In this document: piece by piece, positions 9,529-18,448 of the stretch
Numbering within the stretch: position 1 is the first letter of the stretch
Layout of the letters: the number at the start of each line of letters is the position of its first letter
Source: Deltaproteobacteria bacterium
GTDB lineage: Bacteria; JAGRBM01; JAHCIT01
NCBI GenBank assembly: GCA_026129095.1
Contig: JAHCIT010000014.1
Coordinates: 1 to 43,297, forward strand
Direction: 5' to 3'
DNA: 43,297 nt
Program-made: the position numbers and the translations under genes
Notes under the pieces: generated by a model
What the model was told of the DNA's origin: nothing
What the model saw: the letters and a program-made list of their open reading frames with translations, nothing else
Database searches by the model: none

Positions 9529-12183
9529 ATGAGCACGACCCACGAAATCCCCACGACCTTTGACCCCGGCACCTATGAGGAAAACTGGCTCAGGCGCTGG
9601 CTTGAGTCCGGCATTTTCGCAGCCGATCCCGGTGCGCCCGGCGAGCCGTTTTCCATCGTGATCCCTCCACCGAATGTCACCGGCGCGCTGCATATGGGCC
9701 ATGCGCTGAACAACACGGTCATGGACATCCTCTGCCGGTATCACCGGATGCGGGGACGCAACGTGCTCTGGCTTCCCGGCACCGACCACGCCGGTATTGC
9801 CACGCAATCCGTGGTTGAGCGCGAACTGGCGAAGGAGAAAAAAACCCGCCATGACATCGGGCGCGAACAGTTCGTCATCCGTGTCTGGAAGTGGAAGGAA
9901 GAGTACGGCTCGCGGATCATCCATCAGCTCAAGCGGCTGGGATCATCCTGCGACTGGTCACGCGAACGGTTCACGATGGACGAGGGCCTGAGCCTCGCCG
10001 TCCGGGAAGTATTCGTCCGGCTCTACCGGGAAGGCCTGATCTACAAGGGCGAGTATCTTGTCAACTGGTGTCCGGCGTCGCGGTCGGCCATCAGCGATCT
10101 CGAAGTCGAATACCGGGAAGAAAACGGCAATCTCTGGCATATCCGGTATCCCCTGGCTGACGGTTCGGGCCATCTCGTCGTGGCGACCACCCGGCCTGAG
10201 ACGATGCTCGGCGACACAGCCGTTGCCGTGAATCCCGAAGACGACCGCTATCGCCATCTCCACGGGAAAAGCGTCCGGCTTCCGCTCATGGACCGGGAGA
10301 TTCCCGTCATCACCGACGGGATGGTGGACCGGGAGTTTGGTACCGGCGCCGTGAAAATCACCCCGGCGCATGATCCGAACGACTACCGCGCTGGGCACCG
10401 CCACAAGCTGCCGATGATCAACGTGATGAACCCCGATGGTACGATCAACGGGAACGGCGGGCCGTACCAGGGGCTGGATCGCTATGAGGCGCGAAAGCGG
10501 ATCGTGGCTGACCTGGAAGCGCAGGGGCTTCTGGAAAAGGTCGGGAAGCACCGGAACCGGGTGGGCTACTCCCAGCGTCATGGTGTGCCGGTGGAACCAC
10601 TTATCTCGGAACAGTGGTTCGTGAAAACGGGGCCGCTGGCCGCCGAGGCGCTGAAGGCCGTCAAGGACGGGCGGACCACGTTTCATCCGGCCCAGTGGGC
10701 CAATACCTACTATGCCTGGATGGAGCGTATCGAGGACTGGTGCATTTCGCGCCAGCTCTGGTGGGGTCACCAGATCCCTGCCTGGTACTGCGGGGACTGC
10801 GGACACATCAACGTCGAGATGTCCGCGCCGGTAAAATGCACCAAATGCGGGTCGAAGAACCTCCGGCAGGACGAGGACGTTCTGGATACCTGGTTTTCGT
10901 CAGGGCTCTGGCCGTTTTCGACGATGGGATGGCCCGACGAAACCGAAACGTTGCGGAAATACTACCCGACCTCGGTTCTGGTCACGGCCCACGACATTAT
11001 CTTTTTCTGGGTTGCCCGCATGATGATGATGGGTCTGCACTTCATGGGCGAGGTGCCGTTCCGCAATGTTTATATTCATGCACTGGTGCGGGATGCCGAA
11101 GGGCAGAAGATGTCCAAGACCAAGGGGAACGTCATTGATCCCCTGTCGGTCGTCGATGAGGTCGGAGCCGATTCGGTCCGGTTCACGCTGGCGGCATTTG
11201 CCGCGCAGGGGCGGGATATCCGGCTCTCGCGGGACCGGATCGAGGGCTACCGGAAATTCATCACCAAGCTCTGGAATGCGGCCCGGTTTGTCCAGATGAA
11301 GCTGGGCGGACCGGTGCCGGAACTGGTGCCGGAATCGAAAATGTCGCCGGCTGACCTGTGGGTCCGCCGGGAGCTGGGCATTGCCTCCAGGGAAGTCGCC
11401 CGGGCCATCGAGGCATACGAGTTCGACAAGGCCGCGCTCGCCGCCTACCACTTCGTCTGGGGTACCTACTGCGACTGGTACATCGAGTTCGTGAAGCAGG
11501 ATCTGGCTGAAGGCGCCGACCCGGCACGCAGCGAGGTGGCCAGAAGCGTCCTGGGCAACACGCTGCTGGATACACTGAAACTGCTGCACCCGTTTGTCCC
11601 GTTTGTGACGGACGAACTGGCCTCACGCCTGAAACCCGGCGGAGAGTTCCTGATGAAGGGAAATTTCCCCGCCACGGAAGTCCCCGAAGCGAGCGAGGCC
11701 ATCCGGCAGGTCGAGAACCTGCGGCTGGCCATTACCGCCGTCCGGAACATTCGTGGCGAGCTGAACGTGAAGCCCTCCGGGTTTGTCGATGTGCAGGTCC
11801 GGGGCGAGGGCGCGGCGCTTCTTCTTGGACAGTTCCGGGGCCAGTTCACCGCGCTTGCCCGCATACGCACCCTGTCGGAGCTTGCCGCCGGTGCCGCCCG
11901 GCCAAAGGCGTCAGCGCAGGCGGCCGTCGGCAGGCTGGAAATCATTGTTACCTTCCCCGATGGTATCGAGGTGGAGAAGGAGCGTGACCGGCTGGTGAAG
12001 CAGATCGCAGGCCGCGAGGATGAACTGAAAAAGCTGACCCAGAAACTGTCGAACCAGGGATTTGTGGCCAATGCGGATCCGGACCTTGTGGACGAATACC
12101 GCGAGCGGGAATCCGGACTGAAGCTGGAACTGGAAAAACTGAAGCAGTCGCTCGCCCGGCTGGCTGATTTCGGGGCAGCCTGA
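9529..12183 (+). CDS. valS: Valyl-tRNA synthetase
   Basis: This 884-residue class I enzyme charges tRNA-Val in the cytoplasm. The HIGH motif is PPNVTGALHMGHAL (HMGH at residues 55-58) and the KMSKS motif is KMSKTKG at residues 527-533. Between them lie the CP1 editing domain (TTRPETMLGDTAVAV, FGTGAVKITPAHDPNDY) and the IEDWCISRQLWWGHQIPAWY block. A zinc-knuckle-like pair, YCGDCG and CTKCGSKN, follows. The C-terminal ~70 residues are the coiled-coil arm of bacterial ValRS (KERDRLVKQIAGREDELKKL). Length is normal. The gene starts a same-direction run with birA, coaX and a TPR gene. Confidence 0.98.
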   Translation: MSTTHEIPTTFDPGTYEENWLRRWLESGIFAADPGAPGEPFSIVIPPPNVTGALHMGHALNNTVMDILCRYHRMRGRNVLWLPGTDHAGIATQSVVERELAKEKKTRHDIGREQFVIRVWKWKEEYGSRIIHQLKRLGSSCDWSRERFTMDEGLSLAVREVFVRLYREGLIYKGEYLVNWCPASRSAISDLEVEYREENGNLWHIRYPLADGSGHLVVATTRPETMLGDTAVAVNPEDDRYRHLHGKSVRLPLMDREIPVITDGMVDREFGTGAVKITPAHDPNDYRAGHRHKLPMINVMNPDGTINGNGGPYQGLDRYEARKRIVADLEAQGLLEKVGKHRNRVGYSQRHGVPVEPLISEQWFVKTGPLAAEALKAVKDGRTTFHPAQWANTYYAWMERIEDWCISRQLWWGHQIPAWYCGDCGHINVEMSAPVKCTKCGSKNLRQDEDVLDTWFSSGLWPFSTMGWPDETETLRKYYPTSVLVTAHDIIFFWVARMMMMGLHFMGEVPFRNVYIHALVRDAEGQKMSKTKGNVIDPLSVVDEVGADSVRFTLAAFAAQGRDIRLSRDRIEGYRKFITKLWNAARFVQMKLGGPVPELVPESKMSPADLWVRRELGIASREVARAIEAYEFDKAALAAYHFVWGTYCDWYIEFVKQDLAEGADPARSEVARSVLGNTLLDTLKLLHPFVPFVTDELASRLKPGGEFLMKGNFPATEVPEASEAIRQVENLRLAITAVRNIRGELNVKPSGFVDVQVRGEGAALLLGQFRGQFTALARIRTLSELAAGAARPKASAQAAVGRLEIIVTFPDGIEVEKERDRLVKQIAGREDELKKLTQKLSNQGFVANADPDLVDEYRERESGLKLELEKLKQSLARLADFGAA

Positions 12184-12210
12184 TGCACTGATTGCCGCTG
12201 ATTATCACCG

Positions 12211-13206
12211 ATGGCCGGCCTTACCCACACGGAACTGTCCATGCTGGACCTGCTGAGAAGCGGCGGGGGATTCCATTCGTCGGCGGAGCTGACGGAAAAG
12301 CTGGGCGTCACGCGGGCGGCGATGTCAAAGGCCGTGGCGCGTCTCCGGGACCGGGGCTATGGCATAGAGTCAAAGGCGTCGGTCGGTTATGCGCTGGAGA
12401 GTCTTCCCGACCGGCTGTACCCAGAACTGATCCAGCACGGCCTGGAGACCCAGTTTGCGGGGCAGGAGATCGTCTGGTTCGAGAAGACCGACTCCACCAA
12501 TACCCAGGCCGCCCGGCTCGCAGACAAGGGTGCAGCCGAGGGGGTTCTCGTCGTGGCCGAATCCCAGTCGGCCGGTCGCGGACGGCTCGGCAGATCCTGG
12601 GTATCTCCGGCCGGGCTCAACTTTTACGGCAGTTTCGTGTTGCGCCCTTCGCTTGCGCCGGTGGCTGCCGCGCAGGTGACGTTGCTGTCGGGGCTCTGCG
12701 TGGCCCGGTCGATCGAGGCGGTGTCCGGCGTGCGCCCCCGGATCAAATGGCCCAATGACGTGCTGATCGGTGACCGGAAAGTGTCCGGCGTGCTGACCGA
12801 ATCGTCCAGCGAGCTGGACCGGATCAACTGGATCGTGCTGGGCATTGGCGTGAACCTGAACGTGGAAAAGTTCCCTGCCGAACTGAAGGATATCGCAACG
12901 AGTGTGCGGATCGAGTCGGGAAACCGGGTGGACCGGGCCGCCTTCGCCCGGCGGCTCTGCATGGAACTGGAGGCCCACTATCTCCGGTTCGTGACGCAGG
13001 GGTTTGCGCCGTTCCGTGACGACTGGGAGCGGTTCGCACGGATGGCGGGCGAGGAGGTCCGGGTCGGTACCGGGACAGAGACTGTTGAGGGCCGGTCGCT
13101 CGGTCTTGATTCGGACGGATTCCTGCAAGTAGAAACGGCGGAGCGCCGCGTGGTGCGGATCGTCGCCGGTGACGTCACGCTGATCCGGGGTCAGAACCGG
13201 CGCTAG
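12211..13206 (+). CDS. birA: Bifunctional biotin ligase / biotin operon repressor
   Basis: The 331-residue protein has a winged-helix domain at residues 1-62 (ELTEKLGVTRAAMSKAVARL), then the biotin protein ligase domain. The biotinyl-AMP loop is SAGRGRLGRSW (residues 120-130). DSTNTQA and IKWPNDVLIGDRKVSGVLTE are the other conserved blocks. The ligase attaches biotin to the carrier protein of acetyl-CoA carboxylase. The DNA-binding domain indicates it also represses biotin genes, none of which are in this window. A short C-terminal SH3-like domain follows (TVEGRSLGLDSDGFLQVE). It lies 27 bp after valS and 36 bp before coaX, so it is probably cotranscribed. Confidence 0.95.
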   Translation: MAGLTHTELSMLDLLRSGGGFHSSAELTEKLGVTRAAMSKAVARLRDRGYGIESKASVGYALESLPDRLYPELIQHGLETQFAGQEIVWFEKTDSTNTQAARLADKGAAEGVLVVAESQSAGRGRLGRSWVSPAGLNFYGSFVLRPSLAPVAAAQVTLLSGLCVARSIEAVSGVRPRIKWPNDVLIGDRKVSGVLTESSSELDRINWIVLGIGVNLNVEKFPAELKDIATSVRIESGNRVDRAAFARRLCMELEAHYLRFVTQGFAPFRDDWERFARMAGEEVRVGTGTETVEGRSLGLDSDGFLQVETAERRVVRIVAGDVTLIRGQNRR

Positions 13207-13242
13207 TTTTCCGGTCCGCACTGCAATTCAGGTGAAACATCC

Positions 13243-14013
13243 ATGCTGCTAGTGATCGATGTCGGCAATACCAATATCGTTTTCGGCGTTTATGACGGCG
13301 ACGAGCTGGCCGGGCACTGGCGGATTGCCACCAATCCCGACCGTACGACCGATGAGACTGGCATCCTGCTTCACGAGATTTTCAACTTCGCGGGAATCGA
13401 TATCCGCAAGATCCGGGGTTCGGTAATCTCGTCGGTCGTGCCGCCTGTGCTCCACCCGGTGACGCGCATGTGCGAACGCTACTTCCGCCATGCGCCGCTG
13501 GTGGTGGGACCGGGCATCAAGACCGGTATCAGCATCCTGTACGACAATCCCAAGGAGGTCGGGGCTGACCGGATCGTTAATGCCGTAGCCGCGCACCACA
13601 TGTACCCCGGCGACAACTGCGTCGTGGTGGATTTCGGGACGGCGACGACTTTCGATTACGTGACGCGCAAGGGAGAGTATCTGGGCGGGGTGATCTCGCC
13701 GGGCCTTCAGGTGGCCCTGAACGGCCTCTTTTCGGCGGCCTCAAAACTGCCCCGCGTCGAAATCGCCAAGCCAACGAAAATACTGGGGAAAAACACTGTT
13801 CACGCGATTCAGGCGGGGATTTTCTATGGCTACGTCGGCCTTGTGGACGGGATCGTCAACCGCCTGCGGGAAGAGCAGGGTGATCTCAAGGCCCGGGTTC
13901 TGGCTACCGGGGGGCTTTCGTCGCTGATTGCCCAGGAATCGAAGACAATTGAAGAAGTAGATGCCTTCCTCACGCTTTTTGGGTTAAAATTGATCTACGA
14001 AATGAATCGTTGA
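13243..14013 (+). CDS. coaX: Type III pantothenate kinase
   Basis: The 256-residue enzyme phosphorylates pantothenate, the first step of coenzyme A synthesis. It has the ASKHA-fold phosphate loop LLVIDVGNTNIVFG near the N-terminus. The central blocks are NPKEVGADRIVNAVAA and VVDFGTATTFDYV, followed by LGGVISPGLQVAL. These are the standard type III signatures; type I and II enzymes look different. It is linked to birA, a pairing seen in many bacteria and sometimes as a fusion. AATTCAGGTGAAA precedes the ATG. Its stop overlaps the first possible start of the next gene. Identity is secure. Confidence 0.96.
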   Translation: MLLVIDVGNTNIVFGVYDGDELAGHWRIATNPDRTTDETGILLHEIFNFAGIDIRKIRGSVISSVVPPVLHPVTRMCERYFRHAPLVVGPGIKTGISILYDNPKEVGADRIVNAVAAHHMYPGDNCVVVDFGTATTFDYVTRKGEYLGGVISPGLQVALNGLFSAASKLPRVEIAKPTKILGKNTVHAIQAGIFYGYVGLVDGIVNRLREEQGDLKARVLATGGLSSLIAQESKTIEEVDAFLTLFGLKLIYEMNR

Positions 14014-14078
14014 ACTGCGGCCTCCAAGCCCGTCTTCTGGATGCCGCACGCCCGGATTGCCGGATGAGGGTGAGTGGC

Positions 14079-14546
14079 ATGGACATGGACGATCTGAGAC
14101 GCCGCCGGAAGGCAGCGGTCGAGATGCTCGACGCCGGGCGGGTGGAAGATGCACTCGTTGAACTGAAGAAACTGAAATCCGAGGCTCCCGAGGACATGCT
14201 TGTGCTCTCGTATCTCGGACTCGCGCTTGCCCGGGAAGGGGCCGATACCGGCCGTGCGATCGAGGCGTGCAGCAAGGCCGCCCAGATCGAGTTTTTCCGC
14301 CCGGAATGTTTCCTGAACATGGCGAAGGTCTATCTCCAGCTTGGGAAAAAACCTCAGGCCATTGAGGCGATCTACAAGGGGCTCACGGTGGATCCCGAGC
14401 ACGATGAACTCCGGCAACTGGCCTATTCGCTGGGTATCCGGCGCAAGCCGGCCCTGGGATTTCTCCCGCGAAACCATCCTGTAAACAAGTGGATTGGAAG
14501 ACTGACCTGGTGGTTGTCCGGCGAAAGCCACGCTTCAGCCGGGTAA
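14079..14546 (+). CDS. Tetratricopeptide repeat protein
   Basis: The 155-residue protein starts at ATG 14079 after GAGGGTGAG; a TTG at 14010 overlapping the coaX stop is possible but has no ribosome-binding site. It holds about three TPR-like helix pairs: AVEMLDAGRVEDALVELKKL, LSYLGLALAREGADTGRAIE and NMAKVYLQLGKKPQAIEAIY with GLTVDPEH. TPRs are protein-binding scaffolds. The C-terminus is basic and aromatic (GFLPRNHPVNKWIGRLTWWL) and could touch a membrane. There is no signal peptide. Partner and role are unknown. Confidence 0.8.
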   Translation: MDMDDLRRRRKAAVEMLDAGRVEDALVELKKLKSEAPEDMLVLSYLGLALAREGADTGRAIEACSKAAQIEFFRPECFLNMAKVYLQLGKKPQAIEAIYKGLTVDPEHDELRQLAYSLGIRRKPALGFLPRNHPVNKWIGRLTWWLSGESHASAG

Positions 14547-14779
14547 GCTCCGCTGGCCCGCGGCGATGCTTATGGAACTCCCCTGCTCTTGACAGTCTGT
14601 TCCGTTAACCGCAAAATGGCGAAAATGTTGAGCTTTCCGGCTGTCCCACACAGCATGATCCGGTAGCTCCGCCTGGCACCTCGTCCGTTGTTCCCGGGAA
14701 TCAGGAATAACAGATCAAGGATGAAGTGGCCCTAAGCGCGGTCCCAGGCGGCATCCGGTCAAGGGAGTTCCTCTCCAAC

Positions 14780-15904
14780 ATGGCGAAAGATGGCAGCGGC
14801 GGCGACGGAATGGATGAAGCGTCGCTGGACGATTTCTTCCAGCCCCCCACGCAGGATGAAGGCGGCGATGTAGTCGACGCGGAACTGTTTGCTCCGCCAG
14901 CACCTCTTCCTGCAGCGAAAAAAAATGCGCCGGCTGGCGCGAAAAAGACCCCGGTGCTTCAGGACCACGAGGCGGTTCAGCCATTCGGTACGGCTGAAGA
15001 AGCTCCCCTTGAAATGACGCCGGACGATGATGTGACCGACCTATTCGGTGATACGTCCGGTCCGGGTGAACCGGCCCAGGCGGTTGAAGACCTCGATTTT
15101 TCCGATGGAGCGCCGGACAAGGCCAAAAAACGGAAAAAGATGATACTGATTGGCGGCGCCGTCCTCGGATTGCTGCTGCTCATCGGTGCCGGCTTCATGC
15201 TGTTTGGCGGATCAGCGACTCCGCCTCCTCCTCCGCCCCGGCCGGTCGCAGCCGAGCCGTCTCCGCCGGTGGAGGCTCCGCCGCCCGCGCCGAAGATTGT
15301 GGATCCGTTTCCGGGTCCGTTTGCCATGCTGGGCGACATAGATCGCCGGCCCGATGGGGCGAACGTGCTGACGCGGACACTGTTCAACGCTTCCGGCGAT
15401 GCCGATGAAGCGGCCCGCTCGGCGCTTCCCCGGCTGGCCAAAAACCAGTTCCTCAGTTTCTATTTCGGCACCTACGTCGTGCCGGCCCATCTGGATGGAG
15501 CCAAGGAACGGGTCCGCCAGTGGGGCATCAAGCCCATCCAGCGCACCGCCGATGCCCGCATCGACATGCTGCGGCTCAGGGTGGCCGAGTTCCCCCAGCG
15601 TGCGACCTCGGAGAAGCTGGCCCGCGAACTGAAAGGCAAGGGCTTCGACGCCTTTGTCATCAAGAACTCGCCATCCAGCTATACGGTCTATGCAGGCAGC
15701 TTTTTCACCCAGGCCAAATATGCCGAATATGCCGCAAAGCTGGGGCCTGCGGGATATCCACCGGGCACCCAGGAACGGGTTCAACTAACCAAGCGGGTAT
15801 ATGATCTCTGGGGTGGCCAGTACAAGACCGTTCCCGAAGCCGAAACGGCCATGACCAGCATGTTGAAGGCCGGCTGGAATCCCCGGCTGTATCTGGCGGA
15901 CTGA
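14780..15904 (+). CDS. SPOR-domain membrane protein with long acidic cytoplasmic region
   Basis: The 374-residue protein starts at ATG 14780 (AAGGGAG upstream); a GTG at 14726 is an alternative. Residues 1-110 are acidic and low-complexity. Basic KAKKRKK precedes one membrane helix (MILIGGAVLGLLLLIGAGFM, residues 121-140). A Pro-rich periplasmic linker follows, then a folded domain. Near the C-terminus, MLRLRVAEFPQRATSEKLAR and SSYTVYAGSFFTQAKYAEYA are SPOR-like. SPOR domains bind denuded peptidoglycan glycan at division sites. Topology is N-in, C-out. Separated by over 200 bp on each side, it seems monocistronic. The exact role is unknown; division or cell-wall linkage is inference. Confidence 0.75.
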   Translation: MAKDGSGGDGMDEASLDDFFQPPTQDEGGDVVDAELFAPPAPLPAAKKNAPAGAKKTPVLQDHEAVQPFGTAEEAPLEMTPDDDVTDLFGDTSGPGEPAQAVEDLDFSDGAPDKAKKRKKMILIGGAVLGLLLLIGAGFMLFGGSATPPPPPPRPVAAEPSPPVEAPPPAPKIVDPFPGPFAMLGDIDRRPDGANVLTRTLFNASGDADEAARSALPRLAKNQFLSFYFGTYVVPAHLDGAKERVRQWGIKPIQRTADARIDMLRLRVAEFPQRATSEKLARELKGKGFDAFVIKNSPSSYTVYAGSFFTQAKYAEYAAKLGPAGYPPGTQERVQLTKRVYDLWGGQYKTVPEAETAMTSMLKAGWNPRLYLAD

Positions 15905-16123
15905 CGTTTTTTGCCAATCTAAAGGCCCTGCTTCTTTTTCCATCGTGGCATGACTGGCTAGACTGTGTGCCGGAAGGTTTAGCCAGCAGGGGGCATTCGC
16001 CCCATGCGGCCTGCCCGGTGCACTGCAGGCCATGATCGGAAATGAGTGCCGTGTCATGGGCACGGTGCATGGAAACCGGTCCCATGAGCGGGACGCGGCG
16101 CTGTTTTTGGGACGAGGGCAGAC

Positions 16124-17257
16124 GTGGAAATTCCCCAGGTACTCCGGAAATTCGTCGGGCCTGACGCCCCGGAGAAAACACGTCTCATGGCGGCCAGGGG
16201 GCTGGTGCCGCTCAAGCCCGAAGACCTGCTGATCGCCCTGTATTTCCTGTCGAGCGATCCGGTGGATGCCGTCCGGGAGGCTGCGGCCAAGGCGGCCGGC
16301 GAACTTCCGGCGCCGATGGTCGCCTCCACTGTTTCAAAAATCGAGGCCCCTGAAGTGCTCGATTACCTGGCGAAGATTGGGCTGCCGGACGAAGTCATGG
16401 AGCGGATCATCACTTCCAAGCGAATATCCGACGAGACGTTGATGCATGTGGCGCGGACAGGCGACCGCATGCTCGTGGATATCATCTCGCAGAACCAGGA
16501 ACGGATGATTGATAACGCCCAGATCACTGTTGCGCTGCTGGAAAACCCGAAGCTGGATATCGACATTCGCGCCCGGGTGATCGAGTTCCGTCACATCTTC
16601 CTCGGGATCAAGGACGAAACTCCCCCCGGTCCCGTGGCCCGGACAGCCACACTTGCGGACGCCGGTGGTGACGTCGAGATGCTCGAACTGGATGACGATG
16701 CCATTTCGGATGCTCCCAAGGCTGATGAATTCGCCGACATGGACTTCCCTGAAGAATGGCTGAGCGATGCACCGGCCGAGGGCGGGGCCGAAGAAGAAGC
16801 CAATCTGTTCGAGCTGGCCAAGACCAATGTCTATGCTGCCATCGCCAAGATGTCGATCGCCCAGAAGATGCGGCTTGCTTCGCAGGGAAACAAGGCTGTC
16901 CGGGCCCTGCTGGTCCGCGACCCAAACCGGCTGGTGTCGATGTCGGTCATGAAAAACCCGCAGCTCACCGAACCGGAAGTCGAGGCATTTGCCGCGGACA
17001 AGAACATCGACGCATTCGTGCTGGGATCCATTGCCCAGAGCAAGACCCACTCGAAGCTGTATGGGGTTCGTTACTCCATCGTGAACAATCCGAAGGCTCC
17101 GCTCGACCAGGCCATGAAATTTCTTGCAACGCTGATGCCTTCCGACCAGAAGGAAGTCAGCAAGAACAAGAATGCCTCGGCATCGGTCCGGGGTGCTGCA
17201 CGCCGGATATTGCAGCTCCGCGAGGAAGAAGAACGGCGCAAGAAAGAAAAGAAATAG
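16124..17257 (+). CDS. HEAT-like helical protein upstream of an MglA-like GTPase
   Basis: The 377-residue protein starts at GTG 16124 after GAGGGCAG. It is helical and repeat-like. The N-terminal half carries units such as DPVDAVREAAAKAAGELP and DYLAKIGLPDEVMERIIT. After an acidic linker (residues ~185-225), the C-terminal half has KMRLASQGNKAVRALLVRDP, RLVSMSVMKNPQLTEPEVEA and SVRGAARRILQLREEEE. The pattern resembles HEAT-type repeats in conserved proteins of the former Deltaproteobacteria. No catalytic motif, signal peptide or membrane segment is seen. The MglA-like gene begins 27 bp downstream, so the two are probably cotranscribed and may act together, for example as scaffold or regulator. 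That partnership is inference. Confidence 0.75.
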   Translation: MEIPQVLRKFVGPDAPEKTRLMAARGLVPLKPEDLLIALYFLSSDPVDAVREAAAKAAGELPAPMVASTVSKIEAPEVLDYLAKIGLPDEVMERIITSKRISDETLMHVARTGDRMLVDIISQNQERMIDNAQITVALLENPKLDIDIRARVIEFRHIFLGIKDETPPGPVARTATLADAGGDVEMLELDDDAISDAPKADEFADMDFPEEWLSDAPAEGGAEEEANLFELAKTNVYAAIAKMSIAQKMRLASQGNKAVRALLVRDPNRLVSMSVMKNPQLTEPEVEAFAADKNIDAFVLGSIAQSKTHSKLYGVRYSIVNNPKAPLDQAMKFLATLMPSDQKEVSKNKNASASVRGAARRILQLREEEERRKKEKK

Positions 17258-17284
17258 CGCGAAAGGCAGTCCGGACTCCGAAAC

Positions 17285-18322
17285 GTGGCAACCTTCAACA
17301 ACACCACCCGCGACATTCGCGCGAAGATTGTCTATTACGGGCCGGGGCAGTCCGGGAAAACCACGAATATCCAGTACATCCACGCCAAGCTGAAGGAAGA
17401 CCTGCGTGGCGACCTGATGACGCTGGCGACCGAACAGGACCGGACGCTGTTTTTCGACTATCTGCCGGTGGACCTTGGGGAGATCAGCGGGTTCAAGACC
17501 CGGATACAGGTCTACACCGTACCGGGCCAGGTTTTCTACAATTCGACGCGGAAACTCGTCCTGAAGAACGCCGATGGAATAGTGTTCGTTGCCGATTCCT
17601 CGCGCCGGTTCCTCAAGGACAACCTGGAAAGCTTTCAGAACCTTATCGACAACCTGCGGGACTATGGACTGAAGGTGACGGACCTGCCGCTGGTTGTCCA
17701 GTTCAACAAACGTGACGCTCCCGACGCAATGCCGGTCGCCGAGTTGCAGGAAAAACTCAACCGTGCCGGGTTTCCGCAGTTCGAGGCGGTGGCCAGTTCG
17801 GGCCAGGGAGTGCTTCCGACCTTTCAGGGGCTCACCAAGCTGGTCCTGAAGCACATCAAGGATACCACCATCGGGGGAATGCCTCCGCTTCCAGGGAGCC
17901 AGCGCCCGGTTCCGCGGCCGGCGCTTCGGATCTCACCCGCGCCTTCCGCGCCGGTTCCGTCGCTCGAAGGCGAGCAGCAGCTTGACGCCGACGAGGAGGC
18001 CCTGCTGGACAGTCTGGGGCCGCCGTCGACCGGGTCTGTGGCACCAGCAGCCTCCGCGCCACAAAAACCTGATGCCGTGCCGACGGCGGCGATACTGGCT
18101 GCTGCCGGCATCCCGGCGCCTGCGGCGAAGAATGTCGCGCCGGAAACGGTTTCCAAGATCGATCCGGTTCCCACGCGGCTTGCTGTAACCGGAATTGGTT
18201 CCATCGAGACCGCGCCCGGTGGCGGTATTCTGGTCACGGTCCGGCTCAAGGATCCCCTTACCGGAAAGACCTACGAGGCCAAGATCGACCTGTCGGTCCG
18301 GGCTCCTGCCGGAGGGAAATAG
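17285..18322 (+). CDS. MglA-like small GTPase with C-terminal extension
   Basis: Residues 1-200 are a Ras-like GTPase of the MglA/bacterial Rab type. G1 is YYGPGQSGKTTN (residues 17-28), the switch region is LATEQDRTLFFDYLP, G3 is YTVPGQVFY and G4 is VQFNKRD. MglA switches set cell polarity and drive gliding or type IV pilus motility in Myxococcus. Unlike MglA (~195 residues), this 345-residue protein has a ~145-residue tail: a Pro/Ala linker, then a small possible beta domain (ILVTVRLKDPLTGKTYEAKIDL). No MglB-type (Roadblock) gene is adjacent. GTG 17285 is the start, preceded by weak SD. Motility or polarity function is possible but not shown. Confidence 0.85.
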   Translation: MATFNNTTRDIRAKIVYYGPGQSGKTTNIQYIHAKLKEDLRGDLMTLATEQDRTLFFDYLPVDLGEISGFKTRIQVYTVPGQVFYNSTRKLVLKNADGIVFVADSSRRFLKDNLESFQNLIDNLRDYGLKVTDLPLVVQFNKRDAPDAMPVAELQEKLNRAGFPQFEAVASSGQGVLPTFQGLTKLVLKHIKDTTIGGMPPLPGSQRPVPRPALRISPAPSAPVPSLEGEQQLDADEEALLDSLGPPSTGSVAPAASAPQKPDAVPTAAILAAAGIPAPAAKNVAPETVSKIDPVPTRLAVTGIGSIETAPGGGILVTVRLKDPLTGKTYEAKIDLSVRAPAGGK

Positions 18323-18448
18323 GCCCGCTTTTGCCTAAGTGTATCATAATGCTAGGCTCGCTGCCCCGCATGGACCTGTTGTGCGGTACCTGAACCGGCG
18401 GCCGGATATCCCCGGCGCCGGCATGAAAGCGACTCTGGCCCTAACCCT

